In this document: positions 1 through 6,406 of the stretch, in pieces
Layout: each line of letters begins with the position of its first letter
How positions within the stretch are numbered: the first letter of the stretch is position 1
NCBI GenBank assembly: GCA_900553295.1
Contig: USCR01000037.1
Location: forward strand, 1-18,139
DNA: 18,139 nucleotides
Reading direction: 5' to 3'
Source of the DNA: an uncultured Eubacteriales bacterium
GTDB lineage: Bacteria; Bacillota; Clostridia; Christensenellales; Aristaeellaceae
Made by a program: the position numbers and the translations under genes
Notes under the pieces: generated by a model
What the model was told of the DNA's origin: nothing
The model's input: only the letters and a program-made list of their open reading frames with translations
Database searches by the model: none

Positions 1-37
1 GGACATTCCTCAACCCGCCACACAGGAGGAAGAAGCA

Positions 38-394
38 ATGATTTCGCAGATGAACGTCACCGTCAACAATGTGTCCTTTACCGCCACGCTGGAAAGCAAC
101 CATGCTGCCCAGGCCCTGGTGGACATGATGCGCAATGGTCCCCTCACCCTTGCCATGCAGGACTACGCGGGCTTTGAAAAGGTTGGCCCGCTGGGCGCCA
201 GCCTGCCCGCCAGCGATGTTCAGACCACGACCCAGAGCGGGGACATCGTGCTGTATAACGGCAACCAGATCGTGATCTTCTACGGCTCCAATTCCTGGAG
301 CTATACGCGGCTGGGCCATATTGACGACCTGACCGGATGGGCGGACGCCCTGGGCAGCGGTGACGTATCCGTTACCTTTTCCCTGGCGGAGTGA
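38..394 (+). CDS. Cyclophilin-like fold protein (small, standalone)
   Basis: A 118-residue protein resembling the small cyclophilin-like domain family found as standalone proteins in Firmicutes. Visible family features are an N-terminal beta strand pair (about residues 5-17), a helix with AAQALVDMM (23-31), the stretch GPLTLAMQDYAGFEKVG (34-50), the segment SGDIVLYNGNQIVIFYG (67-83) and a closing RLGHIDD (91-97). These segments are typical of the family; the catalytic arginine/phenylalanine set of true peptidyl-prolyl isomerases cannot be confirmed, so enzymatic activity is uncertain. No signal peptide, so probably cytoplasmic. The start at 38 is chosen because AGGAGG sits 8 bases before it. 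The malY-like remnant begins 11 bases after the stop, which suggests these once formed one + strand operon. The gene itself looks intact. Family call from pattern recognition only; fairly confident. Confidence 0.75.
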   Translation: MISQMNVTVNNVSFTATLESNHAAQALVDMMRNGPLTLAMQDYAGFEKVGPLGASLPASDVQTTTQSGDIVLYNGNQIVIFYGSNSWSYTRLGHIDDLTGWADALGSGDVSVTFSLAE

Positions 395-405
395 GGAGAG
401 CAGCT

Positions 406-618
406 ATGGCTTACGATTTTGATCTGGTACAGGACCGGCGGAATACCGGCTCGGTGAAGTGGGACGTTCCCTTGGGCGCGCTGCCCATGTCCCTGGCGGA
501 CATGGGCTTTCAGGCCGCGCCGGAAATTCTTGAGGCGTTCCGTCGCCGGGTGGATAACGGCATCTTCGGCTATGGGATGATTCCGGACACCTGGCATGCA
601 GCCTACCAGGGCTGGTGA
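406..618 (+). pseudogene. N-terminal remnant of MalY/PatB-type cystathionine beta-lyase (PLP aminotransferase fold)
   Basis: Seventy codons matching the start of MalY/PatB carbon-sulfur lyases: YDFDLVQDRRNTGSVKWD, PLPMSLADMGF-like DMGFQAAPEI and GIFGYGMIP are the hallmark N-terminal segments of this family (intact members are about 390 residues). The frame then stops right after AYQGW, where the family normally continues with a WxxRRHG-type segment. The PLP-binding lysine, the large domain and the C-terminal domain are not found downstream in any frame. The start at 406 has GAGGAG 7 bases upstream, so initiation signals survive. The intact family cleaves cystathionine or cysteine to release sulfide/homocysteine, ammonia and pyruvate; this fragment cannot do so. 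It is either a deletion remnant or, less likely, a split caused by an assembly error. Confidence 0.75.
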
Positions 619-636
619 AGAAAGCGAAGTAATCCC

Positions 637-825
637 ATGGGGGCCATGCCCATGGAAAGCATGCGCGAAGCCCTAGACAGCATAAGCAAGGATAGCTTTG
701 GCGGCTTTGAAAGCACGGAGTGGCGCATCACAATGAATCTTCATACCAGCGTGATGTGCTACTATTCCCGGGAGAGCTGCGAGCAAGGGCATGTCTTGAC
801 CCTGCCCATGGAGGGTCAGCCATGA
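637..825 (+). CDS. Unrecognised short frame, possibly the tail of a deleted gene
   Basis: A 62-codon frame I do not recognise. It is in the same reading frame as the malY-like remnant just upstream, separated by that remnant's stop codon, and has no clear ribosome site before 637. Its last bases overlap the start of the LysE-like remnant as ATGA (822-825), the arrangement seen for translationally coupled operon genes. That overlap is the main reason to think the C-terminal part is real, perhaps the tail of a gene whose body was lost in the same deletion that cut malY. The protein has three cysteines, a central FESTEWRITMN stretch and no membrane segment. It could equally be a chance frame in decaying DNA. 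Confidence 0.25.
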   Translation: MGAMPMESMREALDSISKDSFGGFESTEWRITMNLHTSVMCYYSRESCEQGHVLTLPMEGQP

Positions 826-1050
826 CTTACCTGCTTCATGGCATGCTCATCGGACTAATTTTCAGCGTAGCTGCAAGTGCGGTGGGTGTTTACCGGCCCG
901 ATCAGCCTGCTGAAAAGGAAGGGCGGCGCGCGGCATCCTCCCGGTACTCAGCCGCGTTTGCGGCATCGCGCTGCTGACCTTGTGCTGCTCTTTCAGAAAG
1001 GATGAGCAAGACTGCTTCCTGGCGCATCCTTTCCCCTAAGCTTTTCCGGT
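822..1050 (+). pseudogene. Decayed LysE-family exporter remnant
   Basis: The frame opening at 822 reads MTYLLHGMLIGLIFSVAASAVGV, the first membrane helix of LysE-type amino acid exporters, whose members usually start with a very similar hydrophobic helix ending in a GAVG or GPIG turn. After about 23 residues similarity ends and the frame becomes polar and closes at 977. In another frame, around 935-1040, LSRVCGIALL resembles the final helix of the same family (often NRxxGIALLxFG). This fits an internal deletion of roughly 150 codons plus a frameshift. A GGAGGG ribosome site precedes the start. Intact LysE proteins are about 200 residues with six helices. The N-terminal match is reasonable; the C-terminal match is a weak inference. 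Confidence 0.45.
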
Positions 1051-1257
1051 TGATTTCATCCTTATCATGGGCGCTTCCTCCGTCCTGATGCTGTGGGGCT
1101 GCTGCGGAGGCTATCTGCGCCTTTGCCTTAAGGGCGTGCCCGGCGCAGAGCACCCGTACCCAAGCCTTCCACCGCTTGCAGGCCCGTCTTTTCGGAAAGA
1201 CGCTGCCCGTGCGTTATCCCTGCTGAGAGCACCTGCGCCATGTTCCGGAACATAAAG
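1051..1257. other. Non-coding or decayed spacer between converging gene sets
   Basis: About 200 bases after the LysE-like scraps without a convincing gene. Open frames exist on both strands (for example 1067-1255 on +, 902-1153 on -) but neither shows a recognisable domain, a good ribosome site or conserved-looking composition. It is best read as the far end of the decayed + strand cassette. Confidence 0.4.
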
Positions 1258-1306
1258 ACCCTCCCGCGGCCGCTCTATCCCCAGAACCGCTACGGGAGGG
1301 TTTCCT
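1258..1306. terminator. Probable bidirectional terminator between converging transcripts
   Basis: ACCCTCCCG (1258-1266) pairs perfectly with CGGGAGGGT (1293-1301), a 9 bp GC-rich stem. Inside, CGG (1267-1269) can pair with CCG (1287-1289). The + side is followed by TTTCCTC and the - side by TCTTT, so T tracts are short. Its position between the + strand cassette and the end of the minus-strand operon fits a shared terminator. Confidence 0.45.
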
Positions 1307-1322
1307 CATGTATTCATAACAA

Positions 1323-1336
1323 CCTGCACCGGCAGG
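1323..1336 (-). terminator. Weak hairpin after the DUF3783 gene
   Basis: Read on the minus strand, CCTGC-CGGT-GCAGG is followed by TTGTT, about 40 bases beyond the stop at 1376. The stem is only 5 bp, so it is a weak candidate; the stronger hairpin at 1258-1306 may do the job. Confidence 0.2.
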
Positions 1337-1375
1337 ACACCTTCGCCATGGTCTGCTAGCCTTTCGCAGGGGATT

Positions 1376-1783
1376 TCAGGCTTCCGGCTCCTGCGGCGTG
1401 TGGACCGTCTGCTTGCCCTGGCGCAGGGCATCCCGCTCCCGGCAAAGCTCCGTATACAGCTGTACCGGGTTCCACTGGCTGTTGGTGGGGGTGAGCACTG
1501 CCTTCAGGGCCACCGGGGGCAGCTTGGCCCGCTTGAGCGCCAGCAGAAACTGCTGGGCCATTCCCGCGGGGAACAGCGCCATGACCATCATCTCCTCCGA
1601 AAAGGCTTCGGGTACCGCAGCCTCCGGGGCTGCATCCTCCAGGCCGCACAGCGCGCTGAGCGTTTTGCCCCAGTCCTCCCGGGGAACCGGCTGGAAACGG
1701 ATACTGAATCGCATGCAGATCAGCCGGAGCTTGGCCGCCTTCTCCGGGGACATGTTAAAGCACAATAGCATGGGCGATTTCAT
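1376..1783 (-). CDS. DUF3783 domain protein
   Basis: A 135-residue protein carrying a DUF3783-type domain at about residues 64-118. Key pieces are MALFPAGM (68-75), the LLALKRAKLPPVALKAVLTPTN stretch that ends in the family's KAVxTPxN signature (about 80-101), then W104 and the YTELCRERD helix (110-118). The function of this family is not known; members are small soluble proteins common in Clostridia. The N-terminal 60 residues are less distinctive and the C-terminus is a short disordered-looking tail. AGGAGG lies 6 bases or so before the ATG at 1783. It is the last gene of the four-gene operon, 30 bases after the GH42 gene, so it is probably cotranscribed with it. The family call is confident; the role is unknown. 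Confidence 0.8.
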   Translation of the reverse strand: MKSPMLLCFNMSPEKAAKLRLICMRFSIRFQPVPREDWGKTLSALCGLEDAAPEAAVPEAFSEEMMVMALFPAGMAQQFLLALKRAKLPPVALKAVLTPTNSQWNPVQLYTELCRERDALRQGKQTVHTPQEPEA

Positions 1784-1813
1784 AGGCGTTACCTCCTGTT
1801 GCCGGGCGCGTAC

Positions 1814-3832
1814 TCATTCCAGGGGCCGCAGCACCAGCACGGCGCATACGGGCAGCTCTGTTTCCCCGGAGAGCGTCTTGCCGGAGATCAGCTCCTCATA
1901 GGGCCGCAGCAGCGTCACGCGACGGGCTTCCCCGGCGTAGTTTTGCAGGAAGATCACGCCGCCGCGATCCACCGCCACCACACCCTGGGGCAGTTTTTCC
2001 TCCATGGCCTTGGGCAGTCCCGCCTTTTCCGCCAGGCGGGCATACAGGGCGTTCAGTCCCGCCTGCTCCACCTGCGCGGCCAAATACCAGGCCTCCCCGG
2101 CGCCATAGGCATGGCGGGTCAGGCAGGGCTGTCCGGCATACCAGTCGCCGGTATACACGGCTTCCGTCTCGGCGCCCTTGCAATCCACCAGGCCGCACAG
2201 CTCGGTAACCTGGTAGGTGGTGCCGTCAGTCAAACGCATGCCATTGCTGAGTCCCGGGCGCAGGGCATCCAGTTCCGTGGCGCGAAGTCCCAATACCTCT
2301 GTCAGTCCATGGGGCGTGGGGCCCAGATGCGCCAGATCCCAGGCGTCCACCACACCGCTCCAGTAGGTAGTCAGCAGCACGCCGCCCGCCTCCACAAAGC
2401 GGCGGAGCTTCTCCTCGATGCCGTTGCGGGTCATGAAAAGCATGGGCGCGCTGACCAGGGCATAGCCGCTCAGATCCGTGCACTCCCGCATGTCCCGGAA
2501 ATCCACCGCGTAGCCCTGCTCCCACAGCGCGCGGTAGTGGGCCGTGATGGTGTCGAAATAATGCATCTTCCCGTTATTGGCCGCCTGGGCAAAATCGATG
2601 GCCCAACGGTTTTCCACATCGTAGAGGATGCAGGCCTTGGCCTTGCGCTCCGTGTCATAAATGGGCTGGAGATTCTCCAGGACGCGGCCCACCTGGGTCA
2701 CATCCCGGAAGGTGCGGGTGTCCGGCTCCCCATAGTGATCCACCACCGCGCCGTGGAACATCTCCGCGCCGCCCCGGCCCTGCCGCCACTGGAAATACAG
2801 CACGCTTTGGCTGCCATGAGCCACCGCCTGCAGGGAAGAGAGCAGATGCATGCCCGGCTGCTTGGGGCGATTGTGGGGCTTCCAGTTCACCAGGGAGGGC
2901 GTGGACTCCATCAGCAGGAAGGGCTGATCCTTGAAGCTGCGCATCATGTCATGGTTGCAGGCAAAATCCGCCGCCGTGGCCAGGTCATCCCCCGAGCCCC
3001 ATTCCGGATAGGCATCCCAGGAAACCACGTCCATGGCCTCTGCCAGGGAAAAATAGTCATAGTCCCAGAAGCGCTCCATCAGGTTGGCGGTGCACAGCAG
3101 CTCGGGATTCACCGCCTTCACCGTGTCCCGCTCCATGGTCAGGAAGTCCTTGCACTGCTGGGTGGTGAACCTGCGCCAGTCCACCTTCATGCTGGTGTTC
3201 GATCCCTGGCCAATGGAGGACGGCGGCTCAATCTGGTCCCAATCCGTGTAGCGCTGGCTCCAGAAACCGGTCCACCAGGCGGCATTCAAACGGTCCAGGG
3301 TGCCGTATTTCTCCCGCAACCATTCGCGGAACTTCTGCTGGCACAGGGGGCAGTAGCAGTCGCCCTCGTATTCGTTGCTCAGGTGCCACAGAATGACCGC
3401 GGGATGGCGGCTGTACCGCTCCGCCAGGGCAGTATCCATGGCCCGCACCTTCTCCCGGTACACGGGGGAGGTGAGGCAGTGGTTCTCACGCCAGCCGAAA
3501 TGATGGCGGCGGAACTGTTCGTCCACCCGCAGCACCTCGGGGTACTTCTGCGACATCCACGGGGGACGCGCACCGGAGGGCGTGGCCAGGATCACGTGAA
3601 TGCCGCCCTTCCACAGCCGGTCCATCACCGCGTCCAGCCATTCAAAGTCGTATCTGCCCTCCTCCGGTTCCAGCAGCGCCCAGGAAAAAATGCCCACGGA
3701 AACGCAGTTCACATGGGACTGCTGCATCAGTTCCACATCTCTTTCCAGGATGTCGGGCCGATCCAGCCATTGGTCGGGGTTATAATCTCCCCCATGCAGG
3801 AAACGTGGAAACCGGGGCGTAAAGGTTGCCAT
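1814..3832 (-). CDS. GH42 family beta-galactosidase
   Basis: A 672-residue cytoplasmic glycoside hydrolase of family 42, which hydrolyses terminal beta-D-galactosides by a retaining mechanism. The N-terminal GGDYNPDQW (14-22) opens the TIM barrel. The acid/base is E154 in the SNEY motif and the likely nucleophile is E309 in LLMES. A structural zinc site is intact: C119, C159, C161 and C164, with the same local CYCPxC pattern as the Thermus A4 enzyme. The glutamine amidotransferase-like trimerisation domain covers about residues 395-600, followed by a small beta domain. Length is normal for the family (about 650-690). No signal peptide, so substrates must be imported. The start at 3832 has AGGAGG just upstream. 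It lies 18 bases after the RNase Z gene and 30 before the DUF3783 gene; no sugar transporter or regulator is adjacent, so the natural substrate cannot be told from context. Confidence 0.95.
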   Translation of the reverse strand: MATFTPRFPRFLHGGDYNPDQWLDRPDILERDVELMQQSHVNCVSVGIFSWALLEPEEGRYDFEWLDAVMDRLWKGGIHVILATPSGARPPWMSQKYPEVLRVDEQFRRHHFGWRENHCLTSPVYREKVRAMDTALAERYSRHPAVILWHLSNEYEGDCYCPLCQQKFREWLREKYGTLDRLNAAWWTGFWSQRYTDWDQIEPPSSIGQGSNTSMKVDWRRFTTQQCKDFLTMERDTVKAVNPELLCTANLMERFWDYDYFSLAEAMDVVSWDAYPEWGSGDDLATAADFACNHDMMRSFKDQPFLLMESTPSLVNWKPHNRPKQPGMHLLSSLQAVAHGSQSVLYFQWRQGRGGAEMFHGAVVDHYGEPDTRTFRDVTQVGRVLENLQPIYDTERKAKACILYDVENRWAIDFAQAANNGKMHYFDTITAHYRALWEQGYAVDFRDMRECTDLSGYALVSAPMLFMTRNGIEEKLRRFVEAGGVLLTTYWSGVVDAWDLAHLGPTPHGLTEVLGLRATELDALRPGLSNGMRLTDGTTYQVTELCGLVDCKGAETEAVYTGDWYAGQPCLTRHAYGAGEAWYLAAQVEQAGLNALYARLAEKAGLPKAMEEKLPQGVVAVDRGGVIFLQNYAGEARRVTLLRPYEELISGKTLSGETELPVCAVLVLRPLE

Positions 3833-3850
3833 AGGTCGCCTTCCTCCTTT

Positions 3851-4753
3851 TTATGCTTCGGCAGGATAATGTATGGTCAAGCATTGTCCGTCCATGGCCG
3901 CCTCCGTGGCCGGAAAGATCGCCTGTGCCAGGGACAGATAGGCCTGCGGATCGTCAATGCAGTTGCTGAAGTGGGTGAGCAGCAGGCGCTTGGCCCCTGC
4001 CTCCCGGGCCAGGGTTGCCGCCTCCGCAAAGAGCATATGGCGGTTTTTTTCTGCCTGGGCCCGCTTTGTCTCGTCCCCGTACATGCCTTCCAGGATCATC
4101 AGATCCGCCCCGCGCCCATAGCGGATGATATCCGGGGTGGGTCGCGTGTCCGTGGCATAGAGCAGGCGGATTCCCTGCCTGGGCGGGCCCATGACCTGTT
4201 CAGGGGTTACGCCGTTCACCGTTTCCCCGGCTTGCAGGCGCTTCCAGTCCCGCACGGGTACCCCCAGGGCCTTCGCCCGCTGGGGCTGGAAAGCTCCCTG
4301 CCGGGGCAGCTCCAGCCGCCAGCCGTAGCAGGGCACCCCATGGTCCAGCCGGAAGCCGGTAATCTCCAGGCCGATCATGGACAACTCCACCCGCTCCCCG
4401 GAAAACTCGTGGAGCACCACGGGAAAGGGCAGCACCGGCGCCACCACGCGCAGGCCCTCCACAATGGCTTTCAGCCCCGTATAGCCCCATATATGGAAAG
4501 GCTCCCGCCGCTCCGCCTTGCCCAGGGAGAGGAGGAAGCCCGGCAGACCACCGCAGTGATCCCCATGATAATGCGTAATCAGCATCCCGTCGATGCACCG
4601 AAAGCCCCAGCCCAGCCGCCGGATGGCCGTCTGCGTACCTTCGCCGCAGTCAATGAGCAGACCACGTCCCCGCACCCGCAGGTAGCAGGCCGTCAGGCCG
4701 CGGTCCGGCAGGGGCAACGCGCCCCCGGTGCCCAGCATGCACAGTTCCAGCAT
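3851..4753 (-). CDS. rnz: Ribonuclease Z (metallo-beta-lactamase fold tRNA 3' endonuclease)
   Basis: A 300-residue zinc hydrolase that matches bacterial ribonuclease Z, which cuts precursor tRNAs after the discriminator base to generate the 3' end. Metal ligands are visible: the THYHGDH motif (60-66, H61, H63, D65, H66), H138 in FRLDHGVPCYGW, D202 in YATDTRPT and H261 in LLLTHFS; HCGGLPG follows the first motif as in the family. The FRLDH-x-V-x-CYG block is specific to RNase Z rather than generic hydrolases of this fold. Length fits (about 300-310). The ATG at 4753 follows AAAGGA by 5-7 bases. It is the second gene of the operon, 55 bases after the PqqD-like gene and 18 before the GH42 gene. 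A different MBL nuclease remains possible, but the motif set makes RNase Z the best call. Confidence 0.88.
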   Translation of the reverse strand: MLELCMLGTGGALPLPDRGLTACYLRVRGRGLLIDCGEGTQTAIRRLGWGFRCIDGMLITHYHGDHCGGLPGFLLSLGKAERREPFHIWGYTGLKAIVEGLRVVAPVLPFPVVLHEFSGERVELSMIGLEITGFRLDHGVPCYGWRLELPRQGAFQPQRAKALGVPVRDWKRLQAGETVNGVTPEQVMGPPRQGIRLLYATDTRPTPDIIRYGRGADLMILEGMYGDETKRAQAEKNRHMLFAEAATLAREAGAKRLLLTHFSNCIDDPQAYLSLAQAIFPATEAAMDGQCLTIHYPAEA

Positions 4754-4808
4754 GTTTTTCCTTTCTAAAGCAGCCTGCCGGCCGCCTCTTCCCGCCTGGA
4801 AAAGGCGT

Positions 4809-5075
4809 TTAGTCCGTCAGCAGGCCCGTATCGGCCAGCAGATCCAGGAAAGCCACCACATCCGCCCGCGCCCTGGGTTCATCCACCCGATAGGTGCGCA
4901 GCAGCGCATCGGTGAGCTGATCCTCCGTGGCACCCCGCTCCAGCATCCGGTAGAGCATGGCCGCGCTCTGGTTCAGCCGAATCATGCCGCGAAAGCTCCC
5001 CGCGTTGGGTTCGCAGGCAACCACCATCCGGGAATCCCCCGTCTCCCTGAGCATATACCCTTCCTTGATACGCAT
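4809..5075 (-). CDS. PqqD-family protein (orphan RRE-like winged helix)
   Basis: An 88-residue protein of the PqqD family, the fold used as a RiPP recognition element that binds leader peptides in PQQ and other peptide-modification pathways. Features are an N-terminal beta hairpin opening with KEGYMLRETGD (4-14), a VV strand, the diagnostic GMIRLNQSAAMLYRML (30-45) covering strand plus recognition helix, and the C-terminal helices with EDQLTDALLRTYRVDEPRARADV (51-73) and FLDLLADTGLL. Length is typical for standalone members. No precursor peptide, radical SAM enzyme or protease is found nearby, so a RiPP role is not supported here; many Clostridia carry such orphan copies of unknown function. 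The start at 5075 follows GGAGG. It is the first gene behind the strong promoter at 5110-5138, leading into rnz. Confidence 0.85.
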   Translation of the reverse strand: MRIKEGYMLRETGDSRMVVACEPNAGSFRGMIRLNQSAAMLYRMLERGATEDQLTDALLRTYRVDEPRARADVVAFLDLLADTGLLTD

Positions 5076-5109
5076 GATGCGCTCCTCCGTTTTTTCCTAT
5101 CCTGGCTCG

Positions 5110-5138
5110 ATTATACCAGATGCATTCCGGAGAATCAA
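5110..5138 (-). promoter_or_regulatory. Sigma-A type promoter for the pqqD-like/rnz/GH42/DUF3783 operon
   Basis: On the minus strand TTGATT (5138-5133), a 17-base spacer and a perfect TATAAT (5115-5110), preceded by TGG, which makes an extended -10. This lies 35 bases upstream of the PqqD-like start and is the best promoter in the window. No operator-like inverted repeat is evident around it. Confidence 0.85.
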
Positions 5139-5202
5139 CGCATTTCACAGGGAGTTTTTTCCATAATTTCGGGCATGTCCGGCCGGGGCACGGGCCCAGG
5201 AC

Positions 5203-6357
5203 TCAGCCTTCCCGCTCCTCCTTGAGCCGGGAGAAGATCATCCGCCCGGCGCTGGTTTGGATCACGGTGGTAACCACCACGTGAACCGTCTCCCCCACAT
5301 GGCGACGGCCGCCCTCCACCACGATCATGGTGCCGTCCTCCATGTAGCCCACGCCCTGGCCGGGCTCCTTGCCTTCCTTGGAAATGGTGGTTTCCATTTC
5401 CTCCCCGGCCAGCACCGCGGGCTTGAGCGCCGCGGCCAGGTCGTTCAGATTGAGCACCTTCATGCCGCTCACCGACGCCACCTTGTTCAGGTTGAAATCA
5501 TTGGTGACCACGCGCCCGCCGGTTTCCCGGGCCAGGCGGAGCAGCTTTACGTCCGTCTCCTGGGTATCCGGCCAGTCGGTGGGATCAATGCGCAGGTGAA
5601 GGCCGCGCTCCTGGCGCACCTTTTGCAGCAGGTCCAGCCCCCGGCGGCCACGGTTGCGCCGCTGGGCATCCGCGCTGTCCGCCACGCGGCGCAGTTCATC
5701 CAGCACAAACTGCGGAACCACCAGCTCCCCTTCCAGAAAGCCCGTGCGTGCCACCTCAAAAATGCGCCCGTCAATAATCACCGAAGTATCCAGTATTTTC
5801 GCCTGTGCCGGTTCGCCCTCCGAATCTTCCTCGGCGCTCTCCCTGGCCTGGCGGGCGCTTTTGCGCAGGGCCCGGCGCTCCCGGAAGCCATATAGCTTCT
5901 CCTGCATGTCCACGATGTCCCTGGCCCGCTTGAACCCGATGGACAGGCCAATGGCGCCAAAGATCACATACAGGATGGCGCTAATGGCCGTGGTGAACAG
6001 GGACGCGCCCACAAAGTTGAGGATCTGGCTGAGCAGCGCCGCAATAATCAGCCCGCAGATCAGCCCGGTAACGGAGCTGAACATCTGCCCAATGGGCATG
6101 CCCTCCATGCGCTGCTCCAGCCGCAGGCCCCAGTCCACGCAGCTGCGAATAATCCGGTTGCTCAGCAGAAAACCAATAAGCGCGCCCAGGGCGCAGACGG
6201 ATATATATACGATCACCAGTGCCTGCACCGGCACATGATACTCCGGGTTTGCCTGGGCCAGCATCTGCTGCGTCATGGCGGTCAACCCGGCGCCCACGCT
6301 CGCGCCCAGCAGGGCAATCAGCGCCCGCAGCACCCGCTGCACAAGCTTGGATTTCAT
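5203..6357 (-). CDS. yacL: YacL-type membrane protein with PIN and TRAM domains
   Basis: A 384-residue protein with the YacL architecture. Four predicted membrane helices lie at about 8-30, 43-66, 94-114 and 118-141. A linker follows, then a PIN-fold domain (about 186-305) with the acidic residues of the nuclease site: D190 in ILDTSVIIDGR, E221, D269 and D287 in VVTNDFNL. A TRAM domain, an RNA-binding fold, covers about 315-378 and ends near the C-terminus. The family is widespread in Firmicutes and Actinobacteria; a nuclease role acting on RNA at the membrane is inferred from domains, not proven. The start at 6357 follows AAAGGAG. It sits 49 bases after radA with a hairpin in the gap and is probably cotranscribed with it. 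In Bacillus subtilis disA separates the two; here it is absent. Confidence 0.92.
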   Translation of the reverse strand: MKSKLVQRVLRALIALLGASVGAGLTAMTQQMLAQANPEYHVPVQALVIVYISVCALGALIGFLLSNRIIRSCVDWGLRLEQRMEGMPIGQMFSSVTGLICGLIIAALLSQILNFVGASLFTTAISAILYVIFGAIGLSIGFKRARDIVDMQEKLYGFRERRALRKSARQARESAEEDSEGEPAQAKILDTSVIIDGRIFEVARTGFLEGELVVPQFVLDELRRVADSADAQRRNRGRRGLDLLQKVRQERGLHLRIDPTDWPDTQETDVKLLRLARETGGRVVTNDFNLNKVASVSGMKVLNLNDLAAALKPAVLAGEEMETTISKEGKEPGQGVGYMEDGTMIVVEGGRRHVGETVHVVVTTVIQTSAGRMIFSRLKEEREG

Positions 6358-6375
6358 GGGTCACGCTCCTTTAAT

Positions 6376-6397
6376 CCTGCCCGGCCGTCCGGGCAGG
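6376..6397 (-). repeat. Hairpin in the radA-yacL gap
   Basis: CCTGCCCGG and CCGGGCAGG form a perfect 9 bp stem with a 4-base loop, placed between the radA stop and the yacL ribosome site. No T run follows (the sequence continues ATTAAAGGAG), so it is not a standard intrinsic terminator. It could be a partial attenuator, an mRNA end-protecting structure or chance in GC-rich DNA. Confidence 0.5.
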
Positions 6398-6406
6398 GCC
6401 CTTGAT

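Noticed and set aside
902..1153. Minus-strand frame across the decayed region
   Set aside because: No domain or ribosome site; alanine- and arginine-rich shadow composition.
1067..1255. Small + strand frame rich in cysteine and proline after the LysE-like remnant
   Set aside because: No ribosome site, no recognisable domain, and it lies in decayed DNA just before a terminator-like hairpin. A bacteriocin-like peptide was considered, but there are no processing or export genes.
1799..4768. A 989-codon open frame on the + strand, opposite GH42 and rnz
   Set aside because: Its composition (rich in H, Q, G, P, L) is the usual antisense shadow of GC-rich genes. It has no recognised domain, and both minus-strand genes beneath it have intact catalytic motifs and ribosome sites.
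4809..5075. A RiPP biosynthetic cluster around the PqqD-like gene
   Set aside because: No precursor peptide, radical SAM enzyme, protease or transporter lies within the window; the neighbours are rnz and yacL.
5139..5202. Terminator for radA-yacL just after yacL
   Set aside because: Some GC-rich self-complementarity (GGGC/GCCC) is present, but no stable continuous stem with a T tract was found.
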